Under the pieces are notes generated by a model that saw only the letters and a program-made list of their open reading frames with translations, made no database searches and was not told the origin of the DNA. 64,000 nucleotides of DNA from Mycolicibacterium rhodesiae NBB3 (GTDB lineage Bacteria; Actinomycetota; Actinomycetes; Mycobacteriales; Mycobacteriaceae): contig NC_016604.1 of assembly GCF_000230895.2 (NCBI RefSeq), positions 1,922,001-1,986,000 on the forward strand, written 5' to 3'. Shown piece by piece: positions 1 to 8,133 of this stretch. Numbering within the stretch: the first letter of the stretch is position 1; each line of letters opens with the position of its first letter. A program made the translations under genes and the position numbers.

Positions 1-802
1 ACAACAGTGATTCGATCGCCGCCAGTGCTGCGATTGCCACTGCGGCGCCTACCAGGGTGCGCAGCGCTCCCGCGTCGGCGTGTGGCAGCACGGGTGTGGG
101 GAGACGCGATGGCAATTCACCGATGCTGGCCACCGAGATGCCGAACACCGCGACGGCCAGCGTCGCCACCACGACAGCAGTGAGCGATTCCGGGATTCCG
201 CGGTGCACGCGGGGAAGCGCAATCATCGAAGCGGCGATAACTGCCACAACACCAAGGGTTTTCGCTGCGGATGACCATTCGATGTGGACGAGGGCGTCCC
301 ACGCTGCGGAAAGTGTGCGGGTACCCGCCGGGGCGCCTTGGGCGACTGCGGCGGGTACCTGTTGCAGGAAGATGATTGCCGCGATGCCGAGCGTGAATCC
401 CTCGATGACGGGCCACGGGATGAAGGTGACCGCCCGGCCTAGGCCGGTGACACCCGCGGCGAACACGAGGACGCCGGCGAGCACCGTCACGAGCGCGACG
501 CTGGGCAGGCCGAACTGGGCGACGACCGGTGCCAGGACGACGGCCATCGCGCCCGTCGGTCCCGACACCTGCACGTGCGACCCGCCGAAGACGGCGGCGA
601 CCAGACCGGCCACCACGGCCGTGATCAATCCTGCTGCCGCGCCGACGCCGGAGCTGATGCCAAATGCCAGCGCGAGCGGCAGCGCGACGACACCGACGGT
701 GACGCCGGCCAGGATGTCGCGCCGCCACGACGTCCGCAGTTCTGCGTAGTCGTGCCGGCTCGGCAGCAGGCGCGCGAGGTTGCCGACGGCGGAGGTGATC
801 AC
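1..802 (-). CDS. SulP-family anion transporter, N-terminal part (cut by window edge)
   Basis: Reading leftward from a GTG at 802, the frame stays open to the window edge (about 267 residues). It gives a strongly hydrophobic protein with the SulP hallmarks: a first helix rich in Gly/Val/Ala/Leu (LAGVTVGVVALPLALAFGIS), the following GSHVQVSGPTGAM loop, and the GFTLGIAAIIFLQQVPAA helix. SulP proteins are inner-membrane carriers of sulfate, bicarbonate or related anions; which anion cannot be read from this part. The C-terminal helices and any STAS domain lie outside the window. The GTG overlaps the stop of the upstream ArsR gene by 4 bases (GTGA), so the two are translationally coupled and the regulator probably controls the transporter. 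Confidence 0.88.
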   Translation of the reverse strand, partial: MITSAVGNLARLLPSRHDYAELRTSWRRDILAGVTVGVVALPLALAFGISSGVGAAAGLITAVVAGLVAAVFGGSHVQVSGPTGAMAVVLAPVVAQFGLPSVALVTVLAGVLVFAAGVTGLGRAVTFIPWPVIEGFTLGIAAIIFLQQVPAAVAQGAPAGTRTLSAAWDALVHIEWSSAAKTLGVVAVIAASMIALPRVHRGIPESLTAVVVATLAVAVFGISVASIGELPSRLPTPVLPHADAGALRTLVGAAVAIAALAAIESLL

Positions 803-1176
803 TCGCCACGCCCGAGGGGCGGGAGTCTCTCGAGTGCTTCCCACTGGTCGCGTTGTGCACCGAGGACGTCGGCGAGGAAGGTCCGTGCGATGACGAGCAG
901 TTCGGAGATCATCGGATGCGCCAGCTCGTAGTACACCGCGTTGCCGACGCGCTGTGCGGTGACCACGCGATGGCGCTTGAGTACCGCCAAGTGCTGAGAG
1001 AGCAGCGTCGGTTCCAACTCGGTGTCAGCGAGGATCTCGCCGACCGCCGTGGCGCGCGCGTTGGCCGACAGGATCTCGAGCACCCGGATGCGCGCCGGAT
1101 GGGCGAGCGCCTTGAACAGATTCGCTTTGATCTCGTAGAGCGGTTGCTCGGGACTACCCGGAAAACGATGCGGCAT
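799..1176 (-). CDS. ArsR-family transcriptional regulator
   Basis: A 125-residue winged-helix protein. The ArsR/SmtB fold is visible as KANLFKALAHPARIRVLEIL, then the recognition region ELEPTLLSQHLAVLKRHRVV, then the wing AQRVGNAVYYELAHP. No clear cysteine metal-binding pair is present, so the effector is unknown. The ATG at 1176 is chosen because a purine-rich AGGTGG lies just upstream and ArsR homology begins shortly after; a longer reading to 1335 would add non-conserved residues. The stop overlaps the SulP start. The leader carries a direct TGGATTGA repeat and a CGAATTCG palindrome near 1188-1213 that could serve as operator, though this is only suggestive. Confidence 0.88.
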   Translation of the reverse strand: MPHRFPGSPEQPLYEIKANLFKALAHPARIRVLEILSANARATAVGEILADTELEPTLLSQHLAVLKRHRVVTAQRVGNAVYYELAHPMISELLVIARTFLADVLGAQRDQWEALERLPPLGRGE

Positions 1177-1333
1177 GGCACCACCTGATGGATTGATGGA
1201 TTGAACGAATTCGCAATCCACTGTAGCGAGATTCATCCCGACATCGCAAATTGGCGCAATCGGCGTCGTGGGCAGGTGCCCCCGCGCGGGGTGGCCGGGC
1301 GTGGCGCATGCCCTGACCGGGCACACTGAAAAC

Positions 1334-2335
1334 ATGGATCCGGTTCTCGCCCTGCGCCAGATTGCGTACTACAAGGATCGGGCGCGCGAAGATCCCCGCC
1401 GGGTGATGGCCTACCGGAACGCGGCCGACGTCGTCGAGCGCCTCTCGGATGCCGAGCGGGAGCGGCACGGCGCGGCCAACAGCTGGCAGGCACTGTCCGG
1501 AGTCGGGCCTAAGACCGCCAAGGTCATTGCGCAGGCATGGTCGGGTCGAGAACCCGACGTGCTGGTCGAATTGCGTTCGAGCGCTGAAGACCTCGGCGGC
1601 GGCGACATCCGCTCGGCTTTGCGCGGCGATCTGCATGTGCACTCCAACTGGTCCGACGGTTCGGCGCCGATCGAGGAGATGATGCTGGCGGCAAAGGAAT
1701 TGGGCCACGAATACTGCGCGTTGACGGATCATTCGCCGCGGTTGCGGATCGCCAATGGGCTCTCGCCCGAGCGGCTGCGCGAGCAACTCGATGTGATCGA
1801 CGAAATCCGCGACATGGTCGCGCCGATGCGCATCCTCACCGGTATCGAGGTCGACATTCTCGACGACGGTTCGCTCGATCAGGAGGACGAACTGCTCGAG
1901 CGTCTCGATATCGTCGTGGCGAGCGTGCACTCGAAGCTCGCGATGGATGGGCCGTCCATGACCCGCCGCATGCTGAACGCAATTGCCAACCCGCACACCG
2001 ATGTGCTCGGGCACTGCACCGGTCGGTTGGTCACCGGTGGCCGAGGTATGCGGCCTGAATCGAAGTTCGACGCCGAAAAGGTGTTCACCGCGTGCCGCGA
2101 CAACGGCACTGCCGTCGAGATCAACTCACGGCCGGAGCGGCGAGATCCGCCGACGCGGCTGCTGAACCTCGCACTGGAGATCGGCTGCGTGTTCACCATC
2201 GACACCGACTCCCACGCACCAGGTCAACTCGAGTTCCTCGGCTACGGTGCCCAGCGCGCGCTCGACGCGGAGGTGCCCGTCGAACGGATCGTGAACACCT
2301 GGCCGGCGGACAAGCTGTTGGAGTGGACGGGCTGA
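1334..2335 (+). CDS. PHP-domain phosphoesterase with N-terminal helix-hairpin-helix region
   Basis: A 333-residue protein. The first ~95 residues resemble the helical 8-kDa and helix-hairpin-helix part of PolX/DNA polymerase beta (GVGPKTAKVIAQA is a helix-hairpin-helix motif). The rest is a PHP metal-dependent phosphoesterase: HVHSNWSDG, LTDHS, GIEVDIL, VASVHSK, GHCTGR and TDSHA supply the usual His/Asp/Glu ligands. The nucleotidyltransferase palm of full-length PolX is missing, so this is a PolX-derived phosphoesterase or nuclease rather than a polymerase. The ATG at 1334 begins the conserved stretch MDPVLALRQIAYYKDRAR. It is divergent from the ArsR gene. The substrate is unknown. Confidence 0.85.
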   Translation: MDPVLALRQIAYYKDRAREDPRRVMAYRNAADVVERLSDAERERHGAANSWQALSGVGPKTAKVIAQAWSGREPDVLVELRSSAEDLGGGDIRSALRGDLHVHSNWSDGSAPIEEMMLAAKELGHEYCALTDHSPRLRIANGLSPERLREQLDVIDEIRDMVAPMRILTGIEVDILDDGSLDQEDELLERLDIVVASVHSKLAMDGPSMTRRMLNAIANPHTDVLGHCTGRLVTGGRGMRPESKFDAEKVFTACRDNGTAVEINSRPERRDPPTRLLNLALEIGCVFTIDTDSHAPGQLEFLGYGAQRALDAEVPVERIVNTWPADKLLEWTG

Positions 2336-2341
2336 GGAGTC

Positions 2342-2632
2342 TCAGCTCGATGTCGTGAACGGATTGTGCTCAGCGAGTAGCTTTTCCATCCGCGCCTCGT
2401 CGAGCCGGACACGGATGGTCGCGGCTTCCTCCTGGTCTCGGATCACCTTGGCCAGGGTGAACGAGCTCGTCACCAAGAACAGCACGGTCATGGCCAGAAA
2501 CAGCCGTTGCCAGAGGTCGAGTGGCAGGAACAGTATTCCGCCCAGCGCGCCCAACAGGCTCACGCCGAAGGCGATGCCGGCCTGCAGAAAGAACGCGGCG
2601 GTGTTCTTCGACGGCGAATTCAATGTGGTCAT
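2342..2632 (-). CDS. YiaA/YiaB-family inner membrane protein
   Basis: A 96-residue membrane protein with two hydrophobic segments, AFFLQAGIAFGVSLLGALGG and LFLAMTVLFLVTSSFTLAKV. They are joined by a short loop and followed by the charged tail VIRDQEEAATIRVRLDEARMEK. The helix pair plus 'KVIRDQEE' is characteristic of the YiaA/YiaB two-helix domain, whose function is unknown. The ATG at 2632 (MTTLNSPSKN) is preferred over a longer non-conserved extension. It converges tail-to-tail with the PHP gene, separated by only 6 bases. Confidence 0.8.
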   Translation of the reverse strand: MTTLNSPSKNTAAFFLQAGIAFGVSLLGALGGILFLPLDLWQRLFLAMTVLFLVTSSFTLAKVIRDQEEAATIRVRLDEARMEKLLAEHNPFTTSS

Positions 2633-2687
2633 GAATCCAGCCTGTCGCTGCCGGGGCGTCGGCGGCTGAGTGAGATTACTCAATTCG

Positions 2688-3941
2688 TCAGTCCGGCAGC
2701 AGAGGCATCTCGAGCCCGGGATCGCGCCCGAGCAGTACCGCGCGCGTGACGGCCACGTTCCCGTACCGTTTACGCACCTCATCGACCGCGTCGTCCAGCG
2801 CGATCAGGTCGTGGGTGGGCGCGGGCGGGAACGGAAGCTCCAATTGTTGTGAGCCCTCTCGATCGATGTTGGACACCGAGAAGCCGACGAGGGTCAGGCC
2901 GCGTTCAGCGATGAGCGGGGCGGCCGCCGCGACGAGCGAGCGCGCCGTGTCGAGGATCATGTCGGTCGACGCCGTCGCGCGCGGCATCGTGTGAGAACGC
3001 GTGGCACGACCGAAATCGTCGAACCGCAACCGCAGCACCACAGTTCGGCCGGTGCGGCCGGCCTTGCGCATGCGGCGGGTGATGCGGTCGACCAGGTTGA
3101 TGACGACGGCGTCGACCTCCGCGGCCGACATCGTGTTGCCGCGTCGTCCCAGTGCCCGCTGAGCACCAACCGAGCGGCGGCGCACACCCGTCACCACCCG
3201 CCGTCGATCGATGTTGCGGGACAGCGCAAACAACCGATAACCCATCGCGCCGCCGACGAGCGACCCGAGCGTGCCCTCGGAGAGTTCGGCAACGTCGGCC
3301 ACGGTCTCGATGCCGTGCGCGTGCAGCTTCTCGGCAGTCTTGGCGCCGACACCCCACAACCGTCGCACCGGCAGCGGATGGAGGAAGGCGAGTTCGCGAT
3401 CGGGCGGGACCAGTAGCAGTCCGTCGGGTTTGGCCTCCTGGCTCGCGACCTTGGCCAAGAACTTTGTTCTTGCGATGCCCACGGTGATCGGCAGCCCGAC
3501 CCGCTCACGGACCGCCGACCGCAGCTGCGTCGCGATCTCGACCGGTGTGCCGGACACCCGCCCCAGTCCGGAGACGTCCAAGAACGCCTCGTCCACGCTG
3601 AGCGGCTCGACGATCGGCGAGGTGTCGTCGAAGACCTCGAAGACCGCGCGACTGGCCTCGGAGTACGCCGACATCCGCGGCGGCACGACGATCGCGTGTG
3701 GACACAGCGCGCGGGCTTGGCGGCCGCCCATTGCGGTCCGCACACCGAACGCCTTGGCCTCGTAACTGGCGGCGAGCACGACACCGCCACCGACGATCAC
3801 CGGCCGTCCGCGCAGTTCGGGGTCGTCACGTTGTTCGACCGACGCGTAGAACGAATCGAGATCAGCGTGCAGGATGCCCGGCGGCTGAGCCGCCGATCCA
3901 ACAGAAGCGGCCGACTGGGCCGTCCGTCCAACCCGAGACAC
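2688..3941 (-). CDS. dinB: Y-family DNA polymerase IV (DinB type)
   Basis: A 417-residue translesion polymerase. The catalytic signature ILHADLDSFYASVEQ, the finger region SYEAKAFGVRTAMGG and the second metal site LSVDEAFLDVSG identify the family. The hairpin motifs LWGVGAKTAEKL and the little-finger domain (RALGRRGNTMSAAEV onwards) complete it. The enzyme extends primers past damaged template bases with low fidelity. No canonical Shine-Dalgarno is visible. TTG at 3947 and GTG at 3941 are both possible starts, with little intergenic space (27 bases after ethR). A near-perfect LexA box overlaps this point, so GTG 3941 on a short-leader or leaderless transcript is the best guess. Confidence 0.9.
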   Translation of the reverse strand: MSRVGRTAQSAASVGSAAQPPGILHADLDSFYASVEQRDDPELRGRPVIVGGGVVLAASYEAKAFGVRTAMGGRQARALCPHAIVVPPRMSAYSEASRAVFEVFDDTSPIVEPLSVDEAFLDVSGLGRVSGTPVEIATQLRSAVRERVGLPITVGIARTKFLAKVASQEAKPDGLLLVPPDRELAFLHPLPVRRLWGVGAKTAEKLHAHGIETVADVAELSEGTLGSLVGGAMGYRLFALSRNIDRRRVVTGVRRRSVGAQRALGRRGNTMSAAEVDAVVINLVDRITRRMRKAGRTGRTVVLRLRFDDFGRATRSHTMPRATASTDMILDTARSLVAAAAPLIAERGLTLVGFSVSNIDREGSQQLELPFPPAPTHDLIALDDAVDEVRKRYGNVAVTRAVLLGRDPGLEMPLLPD

Positions 3942-3955
3942 GAACAAATGTTCGC
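3940..3955. promoter_or_regulatory. Candidate LexA/SOS box at the dinB start
   Basis: The sequence acgaacaaatgttcgc contains the palindrome CGAAC-AAAT-GTTCG. The mycobacterial/Gram-positive SOS consensus is TCGAAC-N4-GTTCGA, so only the outermost base of each arm differs. It sits exactly at the start of the polymerase gene, where LexA binding would block transcription initiating in the 20 bases between ethR and dinB. The placement makes chance less likely, but it has not been tested here. Confidence 0.6.
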
Positions 3956-3967
3956 ATCAGGGTCCGA

Positions 3968-4615
3968 CTATTCGGGCGCTTTGGCGTAGATGCTCGTCAC
4001 CCAGATGTGCGCAAGCGTGTTCACGATCTGGCCGTGGGCGATCGAGTCCTTCTCATCCGCGTAAGCCGCGATCATCGTGCGCTCGTTCATCAGGTTCAGG
4101 GCGATCGCGAGGTCCCTGGCAGGGACGGTCTCGGGCGCGGCGCCGCGGTCGCGCTCTGCCTGGATCGAGTCAGCGGTGTAGTCGATCCACTTCTGCATGA
4201 ATTGCGACCACATCGTCTGCATCTCGGCATTCGTCGGCCGCGCGGTCCATCCAGCGAGCATGACCGAGCGGTGTGAGCCGAACGACTCGAACAGGGCGTT
4301 GATGGCCCGCCAGGCGCCTGCCGGGCCGATGCCGGTGTCCATGGGACCGAGCGCTTCGTCGGCGCGGCCGTCGGCTTCGGCGATGATGCGGCTCATCAGC
4401 GTCAGCAGTACCGCGTCCTTCGATGGGAAGTAGAAGTAGAACGTCGGGCGGGACAGACCCGCGCCCTTGGCCAGGTCGTCCACCGAGATCTCGGCCAGCG
4501 GTCGCAGTTCGAGAAGTTTCTCCAAAGTCGAGAGTATGGCCTGCTCACGATCGTCGCCCGACGGGCGAGTCGACCGGCGGCCGCGGGCGGCACGGGGCTG
4601 GCTGACGGTGGTCAC
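3968..4615 (-). CDS. ethR: TetR-family repressor EthR
   Basis: A 215-residue TetR-family regulator. The N-terminal helix-turn-helix reads EISVDDLAKGAGLSRPTFYFYFPSK, and the C-terminal ligand domain contains SQFMQKWIDYTADSI and ALNLMNERTMIAAYA. It matches the M. tuberculosis EthR sequence as I recall it over nearly its whole length. EthR represses ethA by cooperative binding to the intergenic operator. The start is the GTG at 4615, which gives the conserved MTTVSQPRAARGRR-type N-terminus. It is divergent from ethA with 79 bases between them, the same arrangement as in M. tuberculosis. Confidence 0.96.
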   Translation of the reverse strand: MTTVSQPRAARGRRSTRPSGDDREQAILSTLEKLLELRPLAEISVDDLAKGAGLSRPTFYFYFPSKDAVLLTLMSRIIAEADGRADEALGPMDTGIGPAGAWRAINALFESFGSHRSVMLAGWTARPTNAEMQTMWSQFMQKWIDYTADSIQAERDRGAAPETVPARDLAIALNLMNERTMIAAYADEKDSIAHGQIVNTLAHIWVTSIYAKAPE

Positions 4616-4633
4616 AGCTGGTCAGTCTACACA

Positions 4634-4682
4634 GTGTCGAATTTCTCAACACCCCGTTGACTATGTCGACACACCGTTGATA
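4634..4682. promoter_or_regulatory. EthR operator (ethR-ethA intergenic region)
   Basis: The 79-base divergent intergenic region holds alternating half-sites: gtgtcga at 4634, cgttga at 4655, tgtcgac at 4664 and cgttga at 4675. The two cgttga copies are 20 bases apart, about two helical turns. The long M. tuberculosis ethA operator is built from the same GTGTCGA and CGTTGA elements and binds several EthR dimers, so this is most likely the orthologous operator and overlaps the ethA promoter. Confidence 0.75.
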
Positions 4683-4694
4683 CGCTCCGGTACC

Positions 4695-6170
4695 ATGAGC
4701 GAACACCTTGATGTCGTCATCGTCGGCGCCGGTATCTCCGGCATCAGCGCGGCCTGGCACCTACAGGACCGCTGCCCGACCAAGAGCTACGCGATCCTGG
4801 AGCGCCGCGAGAACCTCGGCGGCACGTGGGATCTGTTCAAGTACCCCGGCATCCGGTCGGACTCCGACATGTTCACCCTCGGGTTCAGGTTCAAGCCGTG
4901 GACGTCAGAGAAGGCGATTGCGGACGGGCCGTCGATCATGGCCTATCTCAAGGACACGGTCGCCGAGTACGGCATCGACAAGCACATCCGCTACAGCCAC
5001 AAGGTGCTCGCGGCCAACTGGTCCGACGAGGACAATCTGTGGAAACTGCGCGTCGAGCGCGATGGTGAAGAGATCGAGATGACGTCGTCGTTCCTGTTCG
5101 CGGCCAGCGGTTACTACAACTACGACGAGGGCTACACCCCCGAGTTCCCTGGCTCCGAAGACTTCGCAGGCACGATCATCCATCCGCAGCACTGGCCGGA
5201 GGATCTCGACTACTCGGGCAAGAGGATCGTGGTGATCGGCAGTGGCGCCACGGCGGTGACTCTCATTCCCGCGCTGGCTGATTCGGGTGCTGGACACGTG
5301 ACGATGCTGCAGCGTTCACCGACCTACATCGGCGCGCTGCCCGATGTCGATCCGTTCACCGTGCGGACGAACAAGGTGCTTCCGGAGAAGCCCGCCTATG
5401 TGCTCAACCGGTGGAAGAGCATCCTGTTCCAGTCCGCGCAGTACCGGATCAGCCGGCGTTTCCCGCAGTTCATGCGTAAGACGTTGATGACGATGGCGCA
5501 GCGACGGCTGCCCCAAGGTTACGACGTCGAGAAGCACTTCGGCCCGAGGTACAACCCGTGGGATGAGCGGTTGTGCCTCGCGCCCAACGGCGACCTCTTC
5601 AAGACCATTCGAGACGGCAAGGCCGACGTGGTCACCGACACCATCGAGCGGTTCACCGCGACCGGAATCAAGCTGACCTCTGGTCAGGAGTTGCCGGCCG
5701 ACATCATCGTCACCGCAACGGGTTTGAACCTGCAGCTGTTCGGTGGTGCGGCGATCGAGCGCAACGGTGTGCCGATCAACCTGAACGACACCATGGCGTT
5801 CAAGGGCATGATGTTGACGCACATGCCCAACATGGCCTTCACCATCGGCTACACGAATGCGTCGTGGACGTTGAAGGCCGATCTGGTCTCAGAGTTCTTC
5901 TGCCGTGTACTCAACTACATGGACGAAAAGGGTTACGCCACTGTCGAACCGCAGCATCCCGGCAACAAGGTCGATGAGCGTCCGCTGATGGACTTCACGC
6001 CAGGCTATGTGCTGCGCGCGCTGGACTATCTGCCGAAGGCGGGACATGTCGCGCCGTGGCGACTCAAGCAGAACTACTTGCTGGACATCGGGTTGATCCG
6101 GCGTGGCAAGGTGGACGACGAGGCGCTGCACTTCACCAAATCGCCCGCGCGCGTGGGCGCTTCGGCCTAG
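4695..6170 (+). CDS. ethA: FAD-dependent Baeyer-Villiger monooxygenase EthA
   Basis: A 491-residue flavoprotein monooxygenase. The FAD site VIVGAGISGISAAW is at residues 8-21, and a second Rossmann motif, VIGSGATAVTL, binds NADPH. The type I Baeyer-Villiger fingerprint FxGxxxHxxxWP spans residues 157-168 (FAGTIIHPQHWP). It is closely similar to M. tuberculosis EthA throughout, ending in the conserved LIRRGKVDDEAL tail. EthA oxidises ketones and activates thioamide prodrugs such as ethionamide; its natural substrate is not settled. The ATG at 4695 gives the conserved MSEHLDVVIVGAG start. Repression by the divergently encoded EthR is expected. Confidence 0.96.
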   Translation: MSEHLDVVIVGAGISGISAAWHLQDRCPTKSYAILERRENLGGTWDLFKYPGIRSDSDMFTLGFRFKPWTSEKAIADGPSIMAYLKDTVAEYGIDKHIRYSHKVLAANWSDEDNLWKLRVERDGEEIEMTSSFLFAASGYYNYDEGYTPEFPGSEDFAGTIIHPQHWPEDLDYSGKRIVVIGSGATAVTLIPALADSGAGHVTMLQRSPTYIGALPDVDPFTVRTNKVLPEKPAYVLNRWKSILFQSAQYRISRRFPQFMRKTLMTMAQRRLPQGYDVEKHFGPRYNPWDERLCLAPNGDLFKTIRDGKADVVTDTIERFTATGIKLTSGQELPADIIVTATGLNLQLFGGAAIERNGVPINLNDTMAFKGMMLTHMPNMAFTIGYTNASWTLKADLVSEFFCRVLNYMDEKGYATVEPQHPGNKVDERPLMDFTPGYVLRALDYLPKAGHVAPWRLKQNYLLDIGLIRRGKVDDEALHFTKSPARVGASA

Positions 6171-6207
6171 CCATTTCGCACCGAGCGTGCGTTCGGCGTT
6201 AGTGCGA

Positions 6208-6690
6208 TCAGCTCCCGGCGACGACGACGATGCCGTCGTCGTCGCTGTGGACGATGTGGCCAGGTACAAACACCACGCCACCGAATTCGACGGCGGCATC
6301 GCGCAGGCCTTCACCGGATTTCGTGCTCTTGCGCGGATTGGTGCCGAGCGCCTTGACGCCGATGTCGAGAGTGCGCAGCGTCGATGAGTCGCGTACCGCG
6401 CCGTTGATGATCAGGCCGACCCAGCCGTTGTCGACGCCCAAGCCGGCGATGACGTCACCGACGAGCGCCGCGTGCAGCGATCCGCCGCCGTCGATCACCA
6501 GCACGCCGCCGTTACCGGGCTCTGACAGCACGGATTTCAGTAGCGCGTTGTCCTCGAAGCACTTCACAGTCGTAATCGGTCCGGCGAACTGCGACCGTCC
6601 ACCGAACTGGCGCAGTTGGAGATCGCAGCTGCGGACATCGGGGCCGATGTCGTCGACGAGATCAGCGGTGGGACGGGGCTCGATGGTCAC
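6208..6690 (-). CDS. rraA: RraA-family protein (regulator of RNase E activity A)
   Basis: A 160-residue RraA-type protein. Recognisable are the N-terminal [16 protein letters not shown], the core [22 protein letters not shown] and the segment [31 protein letters not shown]. In E. coli RraA binds and inhibits RNase E. Family members elsewhere are aldolase-like, and the older MenG name is a misannotation. The gene starts with GTG at 6690, overlapping the MerR gene's stop by 4 bases (GTGA). In M. tuberculosis the orthologue (Rv3853) likewise lies between hns and ethA; the MerR gene is an insertion here. Confidence 0.92.
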   Translation of the reverse strand: MTIEPRPTADLVDDIGPDVRSCDLQLRQFGGRSQFAGPITTVKCFEDNALLKSVLSEPGNGGVLVIDGGGSLHAALVGDVIAGLGVDNGWVGLIINGAVRDSSTLRTLDIGVKALGTNPRKSTKSGEGLRDAAVEFGGVVFVPGHIVHSDDDGIVVVAGS

Positions 6691-7442
6691 TCGTTGATGC
6701 TAGCGATCACGATGTCGTGGACGAACTGTGCCAAGCCCGGCTCGACGTCGTCGTAGTAGCGCGTGAAGCGCTCATCGGCGACATACATCTCCACGAGGTT
6801 GCGGTGCATCTCGGAACCGAAGTCATAGAACCGCCCGACCGCCGCGCGATGCCGGGCGACCAACTCGTCGGCGACGGGGGAACCGGGCTGAACCCCGTCA
6901 CGCTTGGCCTCGGCCAGTGCCTGCAGCAGTGCATCGCCTTCTGCCTTGATGTCGATCCAGTCCTGCTTGCGCAAGCGCGAAACCCGCTCGCGGGACTGCC
7001 TCCATGCGTCGGTGTCGCCCCAGCGCTGCTCCGCCTCATCGGCGTACTGCCCGCCGAACTCGGTGGTGCGGAAGATCTCGATCTGTTCCTCCGCGGTCAG
7101 CTGAATACCGCTGCGGTGTGCGCTCATCAGTTCCTCCACTGCCTTGATGGTGTGTTGTAGGTGATCGGCCCGCTCCAGCAGCAGCCGGTGCTGGCGCTGT
7201 AGATGCTGGAGCACATCGGTGCCCTCGCCGTCCAGCAGCGTGCGGATGTCTTCGAGAGCGAGCCCGACCGAGCGATACACCAAAACCAGGTGCAGCCGTT
7301 CGATGTCGGCATCGGTGTAGCCGCGGTATCCCGCCGTCGTCCGGACACTGGGCACGACCAAACCGATGTGGTCGTAGTGGTGCAGCGTGCGCACCGACAC
7401 AGCCGTGAGGGCGGCTACCGCGCCGACGGTCTTGGCGTCCAT
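6687..7442 (-). CDS. MerR-family regulator with TipAS effector domain
   Basis: A 251-residue regulator. The N-terminal MerR DNA-binding domain reads [24 protein letters not shown] followed by [16 protein letters not shown] coiled-coil dimerisation helix (about residues 80-115) follows, then a C-terminal TipAS domain with [19 protein letters not shown] and [19 protein letters not shown]. TipAS domains bind thiopeptide-like or other antibiotics and switch the regulator to activation. The ATG at 7442 is chosen; a GTG at 7463 would lie inside the palindromic operator. The gene sits between hns and rraA on the same strand and is translationally coupled to rraA. The inducer is unknown. Confidence 0.9.
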   Translation of the reverse strand: MDAKTVGAVAALTAVSVRTLHHYDHIGLVVPSVRTTAGYRGYTDADIERLHLVLVYRSVGLALEDIRTLLDGEGTDVLQHLQRQHRLLLERADHLQHTIKAVEELMSAHRSGIQLTAEEQIEIFRTTEFGGQYADEAEQRWGDTDAWRQSRERVSRLRKQDWIDIKAEGDALLQALAEAKRDGVQPGSPVADELVARHRAAVGRFYDFGSEMHRNLVEMYVADERFTRYYDDVEPGLAQFVHDIVIASINE

Positions 7443-7454
7443 AACGCCATAATC

Positions 7455-7477
7455 GACCCTCACGTCGCGTGAGGGTC
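7455..7477. promoter_or_regulatory. Perfect palindrome, likely MerR/TipA-type operator
   Basis: Two perfect 10-base inverted arms (gaccctcacg and cgtgagggtc) flank a 3-base TCG spacer, 13 bases upstream of the MerR-TipAS start codon. TipA-type MerR regulators bind such GACCCT...AGGGTC palindromes lying inside an over-long promoter spacer, and commonly autoregulate. The site therefore most likely controls the merR-rraA transcription unit. Confidence 0.75.
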
Positions 7478-7490
7478 AAGTCGTTTCGAG

Positions 7491-8039
7491 TCAGCTGTCG
7501 TCGGAGTTACGGCGGACGAGCAGAACCACCAGGATGGCGAGCACACCGGCTGCGATGGCCGCTGCGATCGGCAACCGCGACGGCTCGGGTCCGATCGACG
7601 GCACCGGCGTCGGTCCGGACACCGGGTTGCTCGCGGACGCGACCGCTGCCTTTGCCTTGGCCGCGGCCTCCTTGGCCGCCGCGGTGAGGTCGCCGTTGGT
7701 GTCCGCCAGCTTCGGCGCCGGGGTCGCCTTCTTGGCGGGTGTTTTCGTGGCCGGCGCCTTTTTGGCAGGCACCTTCTTGGCCGGGGCGGCCTTCTTCGCA
7801 GCCTTCTTCGCAGGCGCTTTCTTGGCCGGAACCTTCTTCTGAGCCTTGGCCGGCGTCTTCTTGGCCGGGCGCGGCTCGACGGGCGGCGGCACGTGAGGTT
7901 GTGCGGACGGCACGGGCGGCTCTGCGGTGGGCGGCACGGCGGCCGGGGGTACCGGATTGGCCTCCGGCGGCGGTGGGGTCGACCCTGGCGACGGCGTGGA
8001 CCGTGGCCCTTCGTCCGGCCGGTCCTGCTGGTCTGCCAT
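7491..8039 (-). CDS. hns: Hns-like nucleoid protein, lysine/alanine-rich, with C-terminal membrane anchor
   Basis: A 182-residue protein in three parts. A proline-rich N-terminus (residues ~15-55) is followed by a block of PAKK/AKKA-type repeats (~57-105), like those of histone H1-like and mycobacterial HupB tails. The C-terminus has the conserved [20 protein letters not shown] and a single transmembrane helix [18 protein letters not shown] followed by RRNSDDS. It corresponds to M. tuberculosis Rv3852 (134 residues, called hns) in order, neighbourhood and composition, with a longer proline-rich segment. The basic repeats probably bind DNA and the helix tethers the protein to the membrane. There is no sequence similarity to enterobacterial H-NS. 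Confidence 0.85.
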   Translation of the reverse strand: MADQQDRPDEGPRSTPSPGSTPPPPEANPVPPAAVPPTAEPPVPSAQPHVPPPVEPRPAKKTPAKAQKKVPAKKAPAKKAAKKAAPAKKVPAKKAPATKTPAKKATPAPKLADTNGDLTAAAKEAAAKAKAAVASASNPVSGPTPVPSIGPEPSRLPIAAAIAAGVLAILVVLLVRRNSDDS

Positions 8040-8133
8040 ACGGCTGCTCCTTTGCAGTTTCTCGTCTCCGCGTATCCGGCGCGAGCGTCGGGTAACCGGC
8101 AGTCGCCCCCATCATGCCAGGTCGGATATGGCG

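Noticed and set aside
117..860. 247-residue Arg-rich frame on the minus strand
   Set aside because: Extreme Arg/Pro content and no fold. The SulP transporter is read in another minus-strand frame from GTG 802, and its GTGA overlap with the ArsR gene fixes that frame.
6201..6252. GACGACGACGATGCCGTCGTCGTC as a hairpin terminator between ethA and rraA
   Set aside because: The repeat codes for the aspartate-rich C-terminus of RraA ([10 protein letters not shown]) and has no T-run.
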